DNA of 64,000 bases from Mycobacterium colombiense. Lineage in GTDB: Bacteria; Actinomycetota; Actinomycetes; Mycobacteriales; Mycobacteriaceae. This document shows positions 8,441 to 18,603 of this stretch, piece after piece. Within the stretch, counting starts at the first letter, position 1. Each line of letters opens with the position of its first letter. The stretch is from positions 1-64,000 of the forward strand of contig NZ_QMEV01000009.1 in NCBI RefSeq assembly GCF_003284935.1. Reading direction: 5' to 3'. The notes under the pieces were generated by a model. That model did not search any database. It saw nothing but the letters and a program-made list of their open reading frames with translations, and was not told the DNA's origin. Both the position numbers and the translations under genes were made by a program.

Positions 8441-8496
8441 GAGTGTGAAGTTACTTTCACGCTCGGGCGCGAGCGTGAAGTTGGTTTCACGCTCGC
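8441..8496. terminator. Two tandem hairpins between convergent genes
   Basis: Hairpin 1 pairs GAGTGTGAA (8441-8449) with TTCACGCTC (8456-8464), including one G-T pair. Hairpin 2 pairs GCGAGCGTGAA (8469-8479) perfectly with its complement at 8486-8496, with a 6-base loop. They are two copies of one motif. They lie between the convergent TetR and fadD8 genes and could act as a bidirectional terminator without a U tract, as is common in mycobacteria. They could equally be a dispersed intergenic palindrome. Confidence 0.55.
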
Positions 8497-8504
8497 GAAC
8501 GAAC

Positions 8505-10106
8505 TCAGCCCACAGAGCGGGCGGCGCCCTCCCAGAACTGCGCGCGCACGGCCTTCTTGTCCGGCTTGCCCAGCGCGGTCACCGGCACCGACTCGACGAC
8601 GATCACCTGCTTGGGCGACTGCACCGAACCCTTGCGCTCCTTGACCGCGGCCTGGATCTCCGCGGTCACCCGCGCCACCGCCTCGTCGTCGGAGGGATGG
8701 TCGGGCCGCAGCACGATCACGGCGGTCACGGCTTCGCCCCACTTCTCGTCGGGCGTTCCGATCACGCACACCTGCGCCACGGCCGGGTGCTCGGCGACCA
8801 CGTCCTCGACCTCGCGCGGAAACACGTTGAACCCACCGGTGACGATCATGTCCTTGACCCGGTCGACGATGAACCAGAAGCCGTCCTCGTCCTCGCGGGC
8901 CATGTCGCCGGTGTGCAGCCAGCCGTCCTTGAACGTCTTGGCCGTCTCCTCCGGCAGGTTCCAGTACCCGCCGGAAAGCAGCGGCCCGGACACGCAGATC
9001 TCGCCGACCTCGCCCTGCGGCACCCGGTTACCGTCGGCGTCCAACAGCGCCGTGCGGGCGAACAGGGTGGGCCGCCCACACGAGGTGAGCCGCTTCTCGT
9101 CGTGGTCCTTCTTGGCCAGGTACGAGATCACCATCGGGGCTTCGGACTGCCCGTAGTACTGGGCGAAGATCGGCCCGAAGCGACGGATGGCCTCGGCCAG
9201 CCGCACCGGGTTCATCGCGGAGGCGCCGTAGTAGACCGTCTCGAGCGAGGAGAGGTCACGGGTGTGCGAATCCGGATGGTCCATCAGCGCGTAGATCATC
9301 GACGGCACCAGCATGGTCGCGGTGATCTTCTGCTCCTCGATCACCCGCAGCACCTCGGCCGGGTCGAACTTGGTGAGCACCACCAGCTCGCCGCCCTTGA
9401 TGATGGTCGGCACGAAGAACGCCGCCCCGGCGTGCGACAGCGGGGTGCACATCAGGAAGCGCGGGTTCTCCGGCCACTCCCATTCGGCGAGCTGGATCGT
9501 GGTCATCGTGGTGATCGACTGCGCGGTGCCCAGTACGCCCTTGGGCTTACCGGTGGTGCCGCCGGTGTAGGCCATCCCGCCGATGTGATCGGGCGGAAGG
9601 TCGGCCGCCACCAACGGCTTTGGCGAATACTTCGCGGCCTCGGCCACCAGGTCCACCGCGGAATCGCCCAGCTCTTCGGGGACCGGGCCGATGGTCAGGA
9701 CCTGCTTGAGGCCGGGCACCTTCTCCAGCAAGCCCAGCGCGCGCTCGACGAACATCGGGTTGGGGTCGATGATCAGTGACGTCACGCCGGCGTCGCCCAG
9801 CACGTACGCGTGGTCGTCCAGAGAGCCGAGGGGGTGCAACGCCACGCGCCGGTATCCCTGGGTCTGTCCGGCGCCGATGATCATCAGGACCTCGGGCCGG
9901 TTCAACGACAGCAACCCCACGGTGGCGCCGGTGCCCGCACCGAGCGCCTCGAACGCCTGAATGTATTGGCTGATCCGCTCGGCGAGCTGACCACCGGTCA
10001 GCGTGGTGTCACCGAGATACAACACCGGCTTGTCCTTGTTGCGCTTGAGCGCACCGACGGTCAGGTGTCCGGAATGAATGGGATGGCGCAACAGATCGTC
10101 ACTCAT
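8505..10106 (-). CDS. fadD8: Fatty-acid-CoA ligase FadD8
   Basis: Acyl-adenylate-forming enzyme of 533 aa. The P-loop AMP-binding motif AYTGGTTGKPKGVLG is near residue 195, with YYGASAMNP and QYYGQSEAP further on. The ATP-ribose Asp lies in GWLHTGDMAREDEDG, then the hinge DRVKDMIVTGGFNVFP, and the C-terminal catalytic lysine is in TALGKPDKKAVR. Order and length match FadD8 (Rv0551c). Such enzymes activate fatty acids for beta-oxidation or lipid synthesis; the specific chain is not deducible. Its start is about 75 bp from that of the divergent amidohydrolase gene. Confidence 0.92.
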   Translation of the reverse strand: MSDDLLRHPIHSGHLTVGALKRNKDKPVLYLGDTTLTGGQLAERISQYIQAFEALGAGTGATVGLLSLNRPEVLMIIGAGQTQGYRRVALHPLGSLDDHAYVLGDAGVTSLIIDPNPMFVERALGLLEKVPGLKQVLTIGPVPEELGDSAVDLVAEAAKYSPKPLVAADLPPDHIGGMAYTGGTTGKPKGVLGTAQSITTMTTIQLAEWEWPENPRFLMCTPLSHAGAAFFVPTIIKGGELVVLTKFDPAEVLRVIEEQKITATMLVPSMIYALMDHPDSHTRDLSSLETVYYGASAMNPVRLAEAIRRFGPIFAQYYGQSEAPMVISYLAKKDHDEKRLTSCGRPTLFARTALLDADGNRVPQGEVGEICVSGPLLSGGYWNLPEETAKTFKDGWLHTGDMAREDEDGFWFIVDRVKDMIVTGGFNVFPREVEDVVAEHPAVAQVCVIGTPDEKWGEAVTAVIVLRPDHPSDDEAVARVTAEIQAAVKERKGSVQSPKQVIVVESVPVTALGKPDKKAVRAQFWEGAARSVG

Positions 10107-10183
10107 ACGGCCAGACTAGAACGTGTTGCAATTTGGGTCAGCCGCACCCTCGATGACCCCGCGGATCACTACGATCCCTACCC

Positions 10184-11788
10184 ATGGGGCAGGCAGATCT
10201 CGTCGTCACCGGAACCATCCTGACCGTCGACGAGGCGCGGCCCACCGCCGAGGGGCTCGCCGTCGCCGACGGCAGGATCGTCGCCGTCGGGACCCGCGCT
10301 GAGGTCGCCGAATTCGCCGGCCCCGACACCCAGACCGTCGACGCCGGTGACGGCTGCGTGATGCCGGGTTTCGTTGAGGCACACGGGCATCCGTTGATGG
10401 AGGCGGTCGCGCTGTCGGACCGCATCGTCGACATCCGCCCCGTCACCATGCGCGACGCCGACGCCGTCGTCGCGGCGATCCACGCCGAGGTCGCCCGCCG
10501 CGGCTCCGACGGCGCCTTCCTCAACGGCTGGGATCCGCTGCTGCAGAACGGCCTTCCCGAACCCACGCTGGGCTGGCTCGACGGCATCGCACCGGACACC
10601 CCGCTGGTCATCCTGCACAACTCCGGGCACAAGGCCTTTTTCAACTCCCGCGCCGCCAAGCTGCACGGGCTGAGCCGCGACACCCCCGACCCCAAGGGCG
10701 CGCGATACGGCCGCGACGCGAACGGCGAGCTCGACGGCACCGCCGAGGAGACCGGCGCGGTGTTCCCGCTGCTGGGCGGGGCCATCGACTTCGCCGACTA
10801 TCCGCGGATGCTGCTCGCCGAGTGCGCCCGGCTCAACCGGGCCGGCCTGACCACCTGTTCGGAGATGGCGTTCGACCCGAACTTCCGGCCGGTGGTCGAG
10901 CAGCTGCGCGACCGGCTCACGGTGCGGCTGCGCACCTACGAGATCTCCAACCCGCAGATGTCGACGGCCGCCACGCCCGGGCAAGGCGACGACATGCTGC
11001 GCCAGGTCGGCATCAAGATCTGGGTCGACGGCTCGCCGTGGATCGGCAACATCGACCTGTCGTTTCCGTATCTGGACACCGAGGCCACCCGGATCATCGG
11101 CGTCGCGCCGGGTTCGTGCGGCTGCGCCAACTACACCGCCGACCAGCTGCGCGAAATCGTCGGCGCGTACTTCCCGCTGGGTTGGCCGATGGCCTGCCAC
11201 GTGCAGGGCGACGCCGGTGTGGACACCATCCTCGACGTGTACGAGGAGGCGTTGCGCCGCCACCCGCGCGACGACCACCGGCTGCGCCTCGAGCACGTCG
11301 GCGCCATCCGCCCCGAGCAGCTGCGCCGCGCCCATGACCTCGGGGTGACCTGCAGCATCTTCGTCGACCAGATCCATTACTGGGGCGACGTCATCGTCGA
11401 CGGCCTCTTCGGCGAGGAGCACGGAACCCGTTGGATGCCAGCGGGATCCGCGGTGGCCACCGGGATGCGCATCTCGCTGCACAACGACCCGCCCGTCACG
11501 CCCGAGGAGCCGCTGCGCAACATCAGCGTGGCCGTGACCCGCACGGCGCCGAGCGGCCGGGTGCTCGGACCCGAGGAACGCCTGACGGTCGACCAGGCGA
11601 TCCGCGCCCAGACCATCGACGCGGCCTGGCAGCTGTTCTCCGACGACGTGATCGGCTCGCTGGAGGTCGGCAAGTACGCCGACCTGGTGGTCCTTTCGGC
11701 CGATCCGCGCGCGGTGCCGCCCGAGCAGATCGCCGACCTCGAGGTGCGGGCGACGTATCTGGCGGGCCGCAGGGTCTACAGCGCGTGA
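10184..11788 (+). CDS. Amidohydrolase family 3 protein (Rv0552-like)
   Basis: Metal-dependent hydrolase of 534 aa. It has the N-terminal composite beta-sandwich (LVVTGTILTVDEARPTAEG), the metal-binding segment GFVEAHGHPLM, the central barrel with CHVQGDAGVDT and RLEHVGAI histidines, and the returning sandwich strand GSLEVGKYADLVVLSADP. The family is YtcJ-like, of which substrates are mostly unknown. It is the first gene of a tightly packed run with menC and bpoC, and its stop overlaps the menC start. Confidence 0.88.
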   Translation: MGQADLVVTGTILTVDEARPTAEGLAVADGRIVAVGTRAEVAEFAGPDTQTVDAGDGCVMPGFVEAHGHPLMEAVALSDRIVDIRPVTMRDADAVVAAIHAEVARRGSDGAFLNGWDPLLQNGLPEPTLGWLDGIAPDTPLVILHNSGHKAFFNSRAAKLHGLSRDTPDPKGARYGRDANGELDGTAEETGAVFPLLGGAIDFADYPRMLLAECARLNRAGLTTCSEMAFDPNFRPVVEQLRDRLTVRLRTYEISNPQMSTAATPGQGDDMLRQVGIKIWVDGSPWIGNIDLSFPYLDTEATRIIGVAPGSCGCANYTADQLREIVGAYFPLGWPMACHVQGDAGVDTILDVYEEALRRHPRDDHRLRLEHVGAIRPEQLRRAHDLGVTCSIFVDQIHYWGDVIVDGLFGEEHGTRWMPAGSAVATGMRISLHNDPPVTPEEPLRNISVAVTRTAPSGRVLGPEERLTVDQAIRAQTIDAAWQLFSDDVIGSLEVGKYADLVVLSADPRAVPPEQIADLEVRATYLAGRRVYSA

Positions 11789-12765
11789 CGCCGCGCCCGC
11801 CCCGGCTGGAAGACCTGCTGGACCGCCTGCATGTGGTGGCCCTTCCCATGCGGGTGCGGTTTCGCGGCATCACCACCCGCGAGGTCGCGCTGATCGACGG
11901 CCCGGCGGGCTGGGGCGAGTTCGGTGCGTTCCTCGAATACGAGCCGCGCGAGGCCGCGCACTGGCTGGCCTCCGGGATCGAGTCCGCGTATCGCGGCCCG
12001 CCGCCCACCCGCCGCGACCGCGTGCCGATCAACGCGACCGTGCCGGCCGTGCCCGCGGCCGCCGTTGTCGAGGTGCTGGCCCGCTTCCCCGGGGCCGGCA
12101 CGGCCAAGGTCAAGGTCGCCGAGCCGGGACAGACGCTGGCCGACGACGTCGCCCGGGTCAACGCCGTGCGCGAACTGGTGCCGACCGTGCGGGTGGACGC
12201 CAACGGCGGCTGGAGCGTCGAGGAGGCGCAGGCCGCCGCGGCGGCGCTGAGCGCCGACGGCCCGCTGGAGTACCTCGAACAACCCTGCGCGACGGTCGCC
12301 GAACTCGCGGCGCTGCGCCGCCGCGTCGAGGTGCCGATCGCCGCCGACGAGAGCATCCGCAAGGCCGACGACCCGCTGGCCGTGGTCCGCGCCGGCGCCG
12401 CGGACATCGCGGTGCTCAAAGTCGCTCCGCTGGGCGGGATTTCGGCCATGCTGGCGATCGCCGCGCAGATCGACATCCCGGTGGTGGTCTCCAGCGCGCT
12501 GGATTCGGCGGTGGGCATCGCCGCGGGCCTGACCGCCGCGGCGGCCCTGCCGCGGCTTCGTCACGCCTGCGGGCTGGGCACCGGCGGGCTGTTCGTCGAC
12601 GACGTCGCCGAGACCGCCGGGCCCGTCGACGGGGCCCTGCCGGTGGGGCCGGTCACGCCCGATCCGGCGCGCCTGCACGCGCTGCGGGCGGCGCCGGAGC
12701 GGCGGCAGTGGTGGATCGACCGGGTCAAGGCCTGCCATCAGTTGCTTGTACCGTCGTCCGGGTGA
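11785..12765 (+). CDS. menC: o-Succinylbenzoate synthase MenC
   Basis: Enolase-superfamily enzyme of 326 aa that dehydrates SHCHC to o-succinylbenzoate. Key residues are visible in order: KVKVAEPG (acid/base lysine), VRVDANGGW (metal Asp), LEYLEQPC (metal Glu), IAADESIR (metal Asp/Glu) and AVLKVAPLGG (second catalytic Lys). The GTG start at 11785 overlaps the amidohydrolase TGA by 4 bp, a standard coupled arrangement. It agrees with Rv0553. Confidence 0.93.
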   Translation: MTPRPPRLEDLLDRLHVVALPMRVRFRGITTREVALIDGPAGWGEFGAFLEYEPREAAHWLASGIESAYRGPPPTRRDRVPINATVPAVPAAAVVEVLARFPGAGTAKVKVAEPGQTLADDVARVNAVRELVPTVRVDANGGWSVEEAQAAAAALSADGPLEYLEQPCATVAELAALRRRVEVPIAADESIRKADDPLAVVRAGAADIAVLKVAPLGGISAMLAIAAQIDIPVVVSSALDSAVGIAAGLTAAAALPRLRHACGLGTGGLFVDDVAETAGPVDGALPVGPVTPDPARLHALRAAPERRQWWIDRVKACHQLLVPSSG

Positions 12766-13547
12766 TCAACCTGGCTTACGACGACCGCGGCTCCGGTGAG
12801 CCCGTGGTCTTTATCGCCGGCCACGGCGGCGCCGGACGAACCTGGCACCCCTATCAAGTCCCCGCGTTCCTGGCGGCCGGATACCGCGTCATCACCTTCG
12901 ACAACCGCGGGATCGGCGCCACCGAGAACGCGGAGGGCTTCTCGACGAAGACGATGGTCGACGACACCGCGGCGTTGATCGAAGGCCTGAACGCGGCCCC
13001 GGCACGCATCGTCGGGATGTCGATGGGCGCGTTCATCACCCAGGAGCTCATGCTGGCCCGGCCCGAGCTGGTCAGCTCGGCGGTGCTGATGGGCACCCGC
13101 GGCCGGATGGACCGGGCCCGGCAGTTCTTCCGTGACGCCGAGGCCGAACTGGCCGACGCCGGCGTCGCGCTGCCGGCCGCCTACGAGGCGAAAATCCGCC
13201 TGCTGGAAAACTTTTCCCGCAAGACGCTCAACGACGACACGGCGGTCGCGGACTGGATCGCCATGTTCTCCACCTGGCCCGTCAAGTCCACCCCGGGCAT
13301 GCGGGCCCAGCTCGATGTCGCGCCGTACACCAGCCGGCTGACCGCCTACCGCAGCATCGCGACGCCGGTGCTGGTGATCGGCTTCTCCGACGACGTGCTC
13401 ACCCCGCCGTACCTGGGCCGCGAGGTCGCCGACGCGCTGCCCAACGGCCGCTACGTGCAGATCCCCGACACCGGCCATCTCGGCTTCTTCGAGCGGCCCG
13501 ACGCCGTCAACGCCGCGATGCTCAAGTTCTTCGCCGAGCAGAGGTAG
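12762..13547 (+). CDS. bpoC: Alpha/beta hydrolase BpoC (non-haem peroxidase-like)
   Basis: Protein of 261 aa started at GTG 12762, which overlaps the menC stop by 4 bp. The alpha/beta hydrolase triad is present: nucleophile Ser in IVGMSMGAFI, acid in VIGFSDDVLTPP, and His in PDTGHLGFFERPD. The oxyanion region is FIAGHGGAGRTW. The M. tuberculosis counterpart Rv0554 is called a putative non-haem bromoperoxidase. Its placement between menC and menD suggests it may do the MenH step (SHCHC formation), but this is inference. Confidence 0.88.
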   Translation: MINLAYDDRGSGEPVVFIAGHGGAGRTWHPYQVPAFLAAGYRVITFDNRGIGATENAEGFSTKTMVDDTAALIEGLNAAPARIVGMSMGAFITQELMLARPELVSSAVLMGTRGRMDRARQFFRDAEAELADAGVALPAAYEAKIRLLENFSRKTLNDDTAVADWIAMFSTWPVKSTPGMRAQLDVAPYTSRLTAYRSIATPVLVIGFSDDVLTPPYLGREVADALPNGRYVQIPDTGHLGFFERPDAVNAAMLKFFAEQR

Positions 13548-13603
13548 GCGCCCAGCAACTCCGCGTTGGGCGCGTGCTCCAGGTGCTATGACACCCTGTA
13601 GGA

Positions 13604-15250
13604 GTGAACCCCTCGACGACACAGGCTCGCGTCGTCGTTGACGAGCTGATTCGCGGCGGCGTCCGCGACGTCGTGCTCTGCCCCGGTTCGCGCAACGCCC
13701 CGCTGGCCTTCGCGTTGCAGGACGCCGACCGGGCCGGCCGGGTCCGCCTGCACGTCCGCATCGACGAGCGCACCGCCGGCTACCTGGCGATCGGACTGGC
13801 CATCGCCGCCGGCGCGCCGGTGTGCGTCGCCATGACGTCCGGCACCGCCGTCGCCAACCTCGGCCCGGCGGTGATCGAGGCCAACTACGCCCGGGTCCCG
13901 CTGATCGTGCTGTCGGCCAACCGGCCCTACGAGCTGCTGGGCACCGGGGCCAACCAGACCATGGAGCAGCTGGGCTACTTCGGCACCCAGGTGCGGGCCA
14001 CCATCAGCCTGGGCCTGGCCGAAGACGCCCCCGAGCGGCTGGATTCGCTCAACGCCACCTGGCGATCGGCCACCTGCCGGGTGCTGACGGCCGCCACCGG
14101 GTCCCGCACCGCCAACGCCGGGCCCGTGCAGTTCGACATCCCGCTGCGCGAGCCCCTGGTGCCCGACCCCGAACCCCAAGGGACGACACCGCAGGGGCGC
14201 CCCGGCGGCCGGCCGTGGACCTACACCCCGCCGGTCACCTTCGACCAGCCGCTGGACATCGACCTGTCGCCCGACACGGTCGTCATCGCGGGGCACGGTG
14301 CGGGCGCGCAGCCCAACCTCGCGCAGCTGCCGACGGTCGCCGAGCCGACCGCGCCCGCCCCGGCTAACCCGCTGCACCCCCTGGCGCTGCCGTTGCTGCG
14401 GCCCAAGCAGGTGATCATGCTCGGCCGGCCCACCCTGCACCGGCCGGTGTCGGCGTTGCTGGCCGACCCGAAGGTGCCGGTGTTCGCGCTGACCACCGGG
14501 CCGCGCTGGCCGGACGTCTCGGGAAATTCGCAGGCCACCGGGACGCGGGCGGTCACCACCGGCGCGCCAAGCCCGGCCTGGCTGGACCGCTGCGCGCAGA
14601 TCAACCGGCACGCCCTGGCCGCCGTCCGCGGCCAGCTCGCGGCGCACCCGCTGACCACCGGCCTGCACGTCGCCGCGGCCGTGGCCGACGCGTTGGCGCC
14701 GGGCGATCAGCTGGTCCTCGGGGCGTCCAACCCGGTCCGCGACGCCGCGCTGGTCGGCCTGGACACCCACGGCATCCGGGTGCGGTCCAACCGCGGCGTC
14801 GCCGGCATCGACGGCACGGTCTCCACGGCGATCGGCGCGGCTCTCGCCCACGAGCGGGAGGGTGGGCCGGACGGCCCGGCGCGCACGGTCGCGCTGATCG
14901 GCGACCTGACCTTCGTGCACGACAGCTCCGGCCTGCTGATCGGGCCCACCGAGCCCACGCCGCGCCACCTGACGATCGTGGTCTCCAACGACAACGGCGG
15001 GGGCATCTTCGAACTGCTCGAGCAGGGTGACCCGCGATTCTCCGACGTGTCCTCACGGGTTTTCGGAACCCCGCACGACGTCGACGTGGGCGCGCTGTGT
15101 CGCGCCTATCACGTCGAGAGCCGCCAGATCGAGGTCGGCGACCTGCCGGCGGCCCTCGACGAACCCGGACCGGGGATGCGGGTGCTGGAGGTCAAGGCCG
15201 ACCGGTCGTCGCTGCGGCAACTGCACGCCGCCATCAAGGCCGCGCTGTAG
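13604..15250 (+). CDS. menD: SEPHCHC synthase MenD
   Basis: Thiamine-diphosphate enzyme of 548 aa that condenses 2-oxoglutarate with isochorismate, the committed step of menaquinone synthesis. N-terminal [18 protein letters not shown] and [15 protein letters not shown] hold the ThDP-activating Glu region. [16 protein letters not shown] follows. The C-terminal ThDP/Mg site is [15 protein letters not shown] with [16 protein letters not shown]. It starts at GTG 13604, 56 bp after bpoC, and length matches Rv0555 (about 554 aa). The next gene begins on the base after its stop. Confidence 0.95.
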   Translation: MNPSTTQARVVVDELIRGGVRDVVLCPGSRNAPLAFALQDADRAGRVRLHVRIDERTAGYLAIGLAIAAGAPVCVAMTSGTAVANLGPAVIEANYARVPLIVLSANRPYELLGTGANQTMEQLGYFGTQVRATISLGLAEDAPERLDSLNATWRSATCRVLTAATGSRTANAGPVQFDIPLREPLVPDPEPQGTTPQGRPGGRPWTYTPPVTFDQPLDIDLSPDTVVIAGHGAGAQPNLAQLPTVAEPTAPAPANPLHPLALPLLRPKQVIMLGRPTLHRPVSALLADPKVPVFALTTGPRWPDVSGNSQATGTRAVTTGAPSPAWLDRCAQINRHALAAVRGQLAAHPLTTGLHVAAAVADALAPGDQLVLGASNPVRDAALVGLDTHGIRVRSNRGVAGIDGTVSTAIGAALAHEREGGPDGPARTVALIGDLTFVHDSSGLLIGPTEPTPRHLTIVVSNDNGGGIFELLEQGDPRFSDVSSRVFGTPHDVDVGALCRAYHVESRQIEVGDLPAALDEPGPGMRVLEVKADRSSLRQLHAAIKAAL

Positions 15251-15808
15251 ATGGCGATACCTCCAAAGGTGCTGCTGCGCATACTGATTCATGGGCGCAG
15301 TGATGAGCCGCCGAAAACACGCGCCCGGATTGTGTTGCGGTGGGCCCGGATCGCGGTGCTGATCGTCATCGGCCTGGTCACCTTGCAGTCGCTGTTGCTG
15401 GTGGCCGGCGCCTGGCGCGACGACCTTGCGATCACCCACAACATGGGCGTCGCGCAGGCCGAGGTGCTCAGCGCCGGGCCGCGGCGCTCCACCATCGAAT
15501 TCGTCACCCCCGAGCGGGTCACCTATCGACCCGAGCTCGGTGTGCTCTATCCGTCCCATCTGGCCACCGGGATGCGGATTTACGTCGAGTACAACAAGAA
15601 CGATCCGAACCTGGTGCGCGTGCAACACCGCAATGCCGGACTGGCGATCATCCCGGCCGGCTCCATCGCGGTGGTGGGCTGGCTGGCCGCGGCCGCAATC
15701 CTGGTCGCGCTGGCGCTGCTGGACAAGCGGCTCGACCGGCGCGACGCGCCCCGTGATCAACCGCACAGCCCGGTCGCCGACGGTGCCGGACCTGCAAATT
15801 TCGCGTGA
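15251..15808 (+). CDS. Two-helix membrane protein, DUF3592-like (Rv0556-like)
   Basis: Protein of 185 aa whose ATG directly follows the menD stop codon, so it is very likely translated from the same message. There is one membrane helix near residues 30-55 (IAVLIVIGLVTLQSLLLVAG) and one near 140-160 (GSIAVVGWLAAAAILVALAL). Between them is an extracytoplasmic beta-rich domain with GVLYPSHLATGMRIYVEYN. Function is unknown; it is conserved beside menD in mycobacteria. Confidence 0.85.
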   Translation: MAIPPKVLLRILIHGRSDEPPKTRARIVLRWARIAVLIVIGLVTLQSLLLVAGAWRDDLAITHNMGVAQAEVLSAGPRRSTIEFVTPERVTYRPELGVLYPSHLATGMRIYVEYNKNDPNLVRVQHRNAGLAIIPAGSIAVVGWLAAAAILVALALLDKRLDRRDAPRDQPHSPVADGAGPANFA

Positions 15809-15859
15809 CGTATGCCCCCAGGCAACCTTGTCGACAGTCGATGCTGACACGGTAGTGAT

Positions 15860-17014
15860 GTGCGCGTTGCCATCGTCGCGGAATCCTTCCTCCCCGAGGT
15901 CAACGGTGTCAGCAACTCGGTGATCCGGGTGCTCGAGCATCTGCGCCGGACGGGTCACGAAGCCCTCGTCATCGCCCCCGACACGCCCCCGGGCCGGCCC
16001 CCGGCCGACCGCATCTACGACGGCATCCGCGTCCACCGCGTGCCGTCGCGGATGTTCCCGAAGGTGACCAGCCTGCCGCTCGGGGTGCCCACCCCACGGC
16101 TGGTGAAGGTGTTGCGTGGATTCGATCCGCACGTGGTGCACCTGGCGTCCCCGGCGCTGCTGGGTTACGGCGGGCTGCGCGCGGCGCGGTGGCTCGGGGT
16201 GCCGACGGTGGCGGTGTATCAGACCGACGTGCCGGGCTTCGCGGCGAGCTACGGCATCCCGATGACCGCGCGGGCCGCGCGGGCCTGGTTCCGGCACCTG
16301 CACGGCCTTGCCGACCGCACCCTGGCGCCGTCCAGTGTGACGATGGAAGCGCTTGTCGCGCATCGCTTTCCACGTGTGCACCGGTGGGCGCGCGGTGTCG
16401 ACGTGCTGCGGTTCGCGCCGTCCGCGCGCAGCGAGGCGCTCCGCCAGCACTGGTCGCCGCGGGGCAAGCCCATCGTCGGATTCGTGGGCCGGCTCGCGCC
16501 GGAGAAACACGTCGAGCGCCTGGCCGGGCTGGCCGCCAACGACGCGGTTCAGCTGGTCATCGTCGGCGATGGTGTCGACCGCGCGAAGCTGCAATCGGCA
16601 ATGCCGACAGCGGTTTTCACGGGTGCGCTCTACGGCGACGAACTCGCCGCGGCGTACGCCAGCATGGACGTGTTCGTGCATCCCGGTGAGCACGAGACGT
16701 TTTGTCAGGTCGTGCAAGAAGCGCTGGCGTCGGGGTTGCCGGTGATCGCCCCCGACGCCGGCGGCCCACGTGACCTCGTCACCCCGTGGCGTACCGGTCT
16801 GTTGTTGGCCGTCAACGAGTTCGAGCCCCGGTTGCCCGACGCGGTCGCACACCTGATCGCCGAGCGGCCGCGCTACGCCCTGGCCGCCCGGCGCACCGTG
16901 GTCGGCCGGAGCTGGCCGGTCATCTGCGACGAGCTCCTCGGCCACTACGAGGCGGTGCTGTCACCGTTTGCCCGGCGCCAGTTGCTGTCCACCCGTCACG
17001 CGCAGGGGGAGTAG
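15860..17014 (+). CDS. mgtA: GDP-mannose-dependent alpha-mannosyltransferase MgtA
   Basis: GT4-family glycosyltransferase of 384 aa. The N-terminal donor/acceptor loop is [19 protein letters not shown]. The C-terminal nucleotide-sugar site contains [19 protein letters not shown] and the EX7E motif in [19 protein letters not shown]. In M. tuberculosis Rv0557 (formerly PimB) mannosylates glucuronosyl-diacylglycerol at the start of a lipomannan-like glycolipid. Order and motifs fit. The GTG at 15860 is chosen because the conserved [10 protein letters not shown] follows directly. Confidence 0.92.
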   Translation: MRVAIVAESFLPEVNGVSNSVIRVLEHLRRTGHEALVIAPDTPPGRPPADRIYDGIRVHRVPSRMFPKVTSLPLGVPTPRLVKVLRGFDPHVVHLASPALLGYGGLRAARWLGVPTVAVYQTDVPGFAASYGIPMTARAARAWFRHLHGLADRTLAPSSVTMEALVAHRFPRVHRWARGVDVLRFAPSARSEALRQHWSPRGKPIVGFVGRLAPEKHVERLAGLAANDAVQLVIVGDGVDRAKLQSAMPTAVFTGALYGDELAAAYASMDVFVHPGEHETFCQVVQEALASGLPVIAPDAGGPRDLVTPWRTGLLLAVNEFEPRLPDAVAHLIAERPRYALAARRTVVGRSWPVICDELLGHYEAVLSPFARRQLLSTRHAQGE

Positions 17015-17021
17015 CGCGCGG

Positions 17022-17846
17022 CTAGCCCTGCGCCAGCTCCGCGACGGGCTGCCATTCCTCCCAGTTGCGCAGCCGGCTCTCGTAGTCGGCCTTGGCGGTT
17101 TCCAACGGGGAAGCGCCGAAAAAGACTCGCAGCGGCGGCTTTTCGGCGTCGACCACCTTGAGCAGGGCGGCCGCGGACGCCGACGGGTCACCCGGGCTGG
17201 CCCACCGGCGGCTGCGCTCGGCCTGCACGGCGGCGCGGACGTCGTCGTAGGCCGCAATCGGATCGGCGTGCTTGGCTGAGTCCCCGGCCCAGTCGGTGTC
17301 GAAACCGCCCGGCTCGATCAGCGTGACGTGTACACCGAACGGCGCAACCTCCTGGGCCAGCGCCTGCGAGAAGCCCTCCAGCGCCCACTTCGACGCGTGG
17401 TACATGCCGACCAACGGGAAGGCGGTGATGCCCCCGATCGAGGACACCTGGATGATGTGGCCGCTGCGCTGCTCGCGCAGATACGGCAATGCCGCCTGCG
17501 TGATCCACAGCGCCCCAAACACATTGGTTTCGATCTGATCGCGGGCGTCCTGCTCGGAAAGCTCCTCGACGAACCCGAATTGGCCGTAGCCGGCATTGTT
17601 CACCACGATGTCGAGGCGGCCGAAGTGGTCGTGCGCTCCCTTGACCGCCGCGAAGTCCGCCGCCCGGTCGGTCACGTCCAGCCGGATCGGCAGCAGCGCG
17701 TCGCCGTACTTGCGCGCCAGGTCGTCCAGCGCGGCGGTGTTGCGCGCGGTGGCGGCGACCTTGTCGCCGCGCTCGAGCGCCGCGATCGTCCACGCCCGTC
17801 CAAAACCCCGCGATGTCCCGGTGATAAACCACACTTTTTCCGTCAC
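17022..17846 (-). CDS. Short-chain dehydrogenase/reductase
   Basis: Protein of 274 aa. The cofactor motif is [20 protein letters not shown], with [10 protein letters not shown] and catalytic [16 protein letters not shown]. It belongs to the classical SDR group often annotated as oxidoreductase with a TGxxxGxG site. GTG 17846 is the preferred start because it puts the Rossmann strand at the usual distance; an ATG at 17855 is equally in frame, and longer extensions would run into menG. It lies between mgtA and menG on the opposite strand and has no counterpart at this spot in M. tuberculosis. Confidence 0.85.
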   Translation of the reverse strand: MTEKVWFITGTSRGFGRAWTIAALERGDKVAATARNTAALDDLARKYGDALLPIRLDVTDRAADFAAVKGAHDHFGRLDIVVNNAGYGQFGFVEELSEQDARDQIETNVFGALWITQAALPYLREQRSGHIIQVSSIGGITAFPLVGMYHASKWALEGFSQALAQEVAPFGVHVTLIEPGGFDTDWAGDSAKHADPIAAYDDVRAAVQAERSRRWASPGDPSASAAALLKVVDAEKPPLRVFFGASPLETAKADYESRLRNWEEWQPVAELAQG

Positions 17847-17904
17847 GCCCCCCATACAACGCCGACGGCGCCACCCCATTCCCCGAGCAGGTAGCGTCTC
17901 TTTG

Positions 17905-18597
17905 GTGAATCGCGCGGAACTGGACAAGGACCCCCGGGACGTCGCATCGATGTTCGACGGCGTCGCGCGCCGGTACGACCTGACCAACACCGTGCTGTCG
18001 ATGGGCCAGGACCGGTACTGGCGCAAGGCCACCCGGACGGCGCTGGCCATCGGCGCCGGCCAGAAGGTGCTGGACCTCGCCGCGGGCACCGCGGTCTCCA
18101 CCGTGGAGCTTCAGAAGTCCGGGGCGTGGTGTGTGGCCGCCGATTTCTCGGTCGGCATGCTGGCGGCCGGGGCCGCGCGCCACGTGCCGAAGGTCGCCGG
18201 CGACGCCACCAGGCTGCCGTTCGGCGACGACGTATTCGACGCCGTGACAATCAGTTTCGGGCTGCGCAACGTCGTCGACACCCAGGCCGCGCTGCGCGAG
18301 ATGGCCCGCGTCACGCGTCCGGGCGGGCGGTTGGTGGTGTGCGAGTTCTCCACGCCCACCAATGGGCTGTTCGCGACCGTGTACAAGGAGTACCTGATGC
18401 GCGCGCTGCCGCGGGTGGCCCGGGCGGTGTCGAGCAATCCCGACGCGTACGTGTACCTCGCGGAGTCGATTCGGGCGTGGCCGGATCAGGCGGGGTTGGC
18501 GCAGCAGATCGCCCGGGCCGGCTGGTCGGGGGTGCGCTGGCGCAATCTGACCGGCGGCATCGTCGCGCTACACGCCGGCTACAAGCCGGTGGGCTGA
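17905..18597 (+). CDS. menG: Demethylmenaquinone methyltransferase MenG
   Basis: SAM-dependent C-methyltransferase of 230 aa performing the last ring step of menaquinone synthesis. UbiE/MenG signatures are clear: [20 protein letters not shown], the SAM site [31 protein letters not shown] and [14 protein letters not shown], ending in [18 protein letters not shown] 17905 is the start that gives the usual N-terminal length; the open frame upstream belongs to the antisense SDR. It ends 6 bp from the stop of a convergent gene. Confidence 0.94.
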   Translation: MNRAELDKDPRDVASMFDGVARRYDLTNTVLSMGQDRYWRKATRTALAIGAGQKVLDLAAGTAVSTVELQKSGAWCVAADFSVGMLAAGAARHVPKVAGDATRLPFGDDVFDAVTISFGLRNVVDTQAALREMARVTRPGGRLVVCEFSTPTNGLFATVYKEYLMRALPRVARAVSSNPDAYVYLAESIRAWPDQAGLAQQIARAGWSGVRWRNLTGGIVALHAGYKPVG

Positions 18598-18603
18598 AAA
18601 GTC

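Noticed and set aside
10178..11482. 434-codon reverse frame opposite the amidohydrolase
   Set aside because: High-GC shadow rich in Val/Gly/Arg without a domain; the forward strand encodes a clear amidohydrolase.
13586..14968. 460-codon reverse frame opposite menD
   Set aside because: Antisense shadow of MenD, composition Arg/Gly/Pro-rich and no motif.
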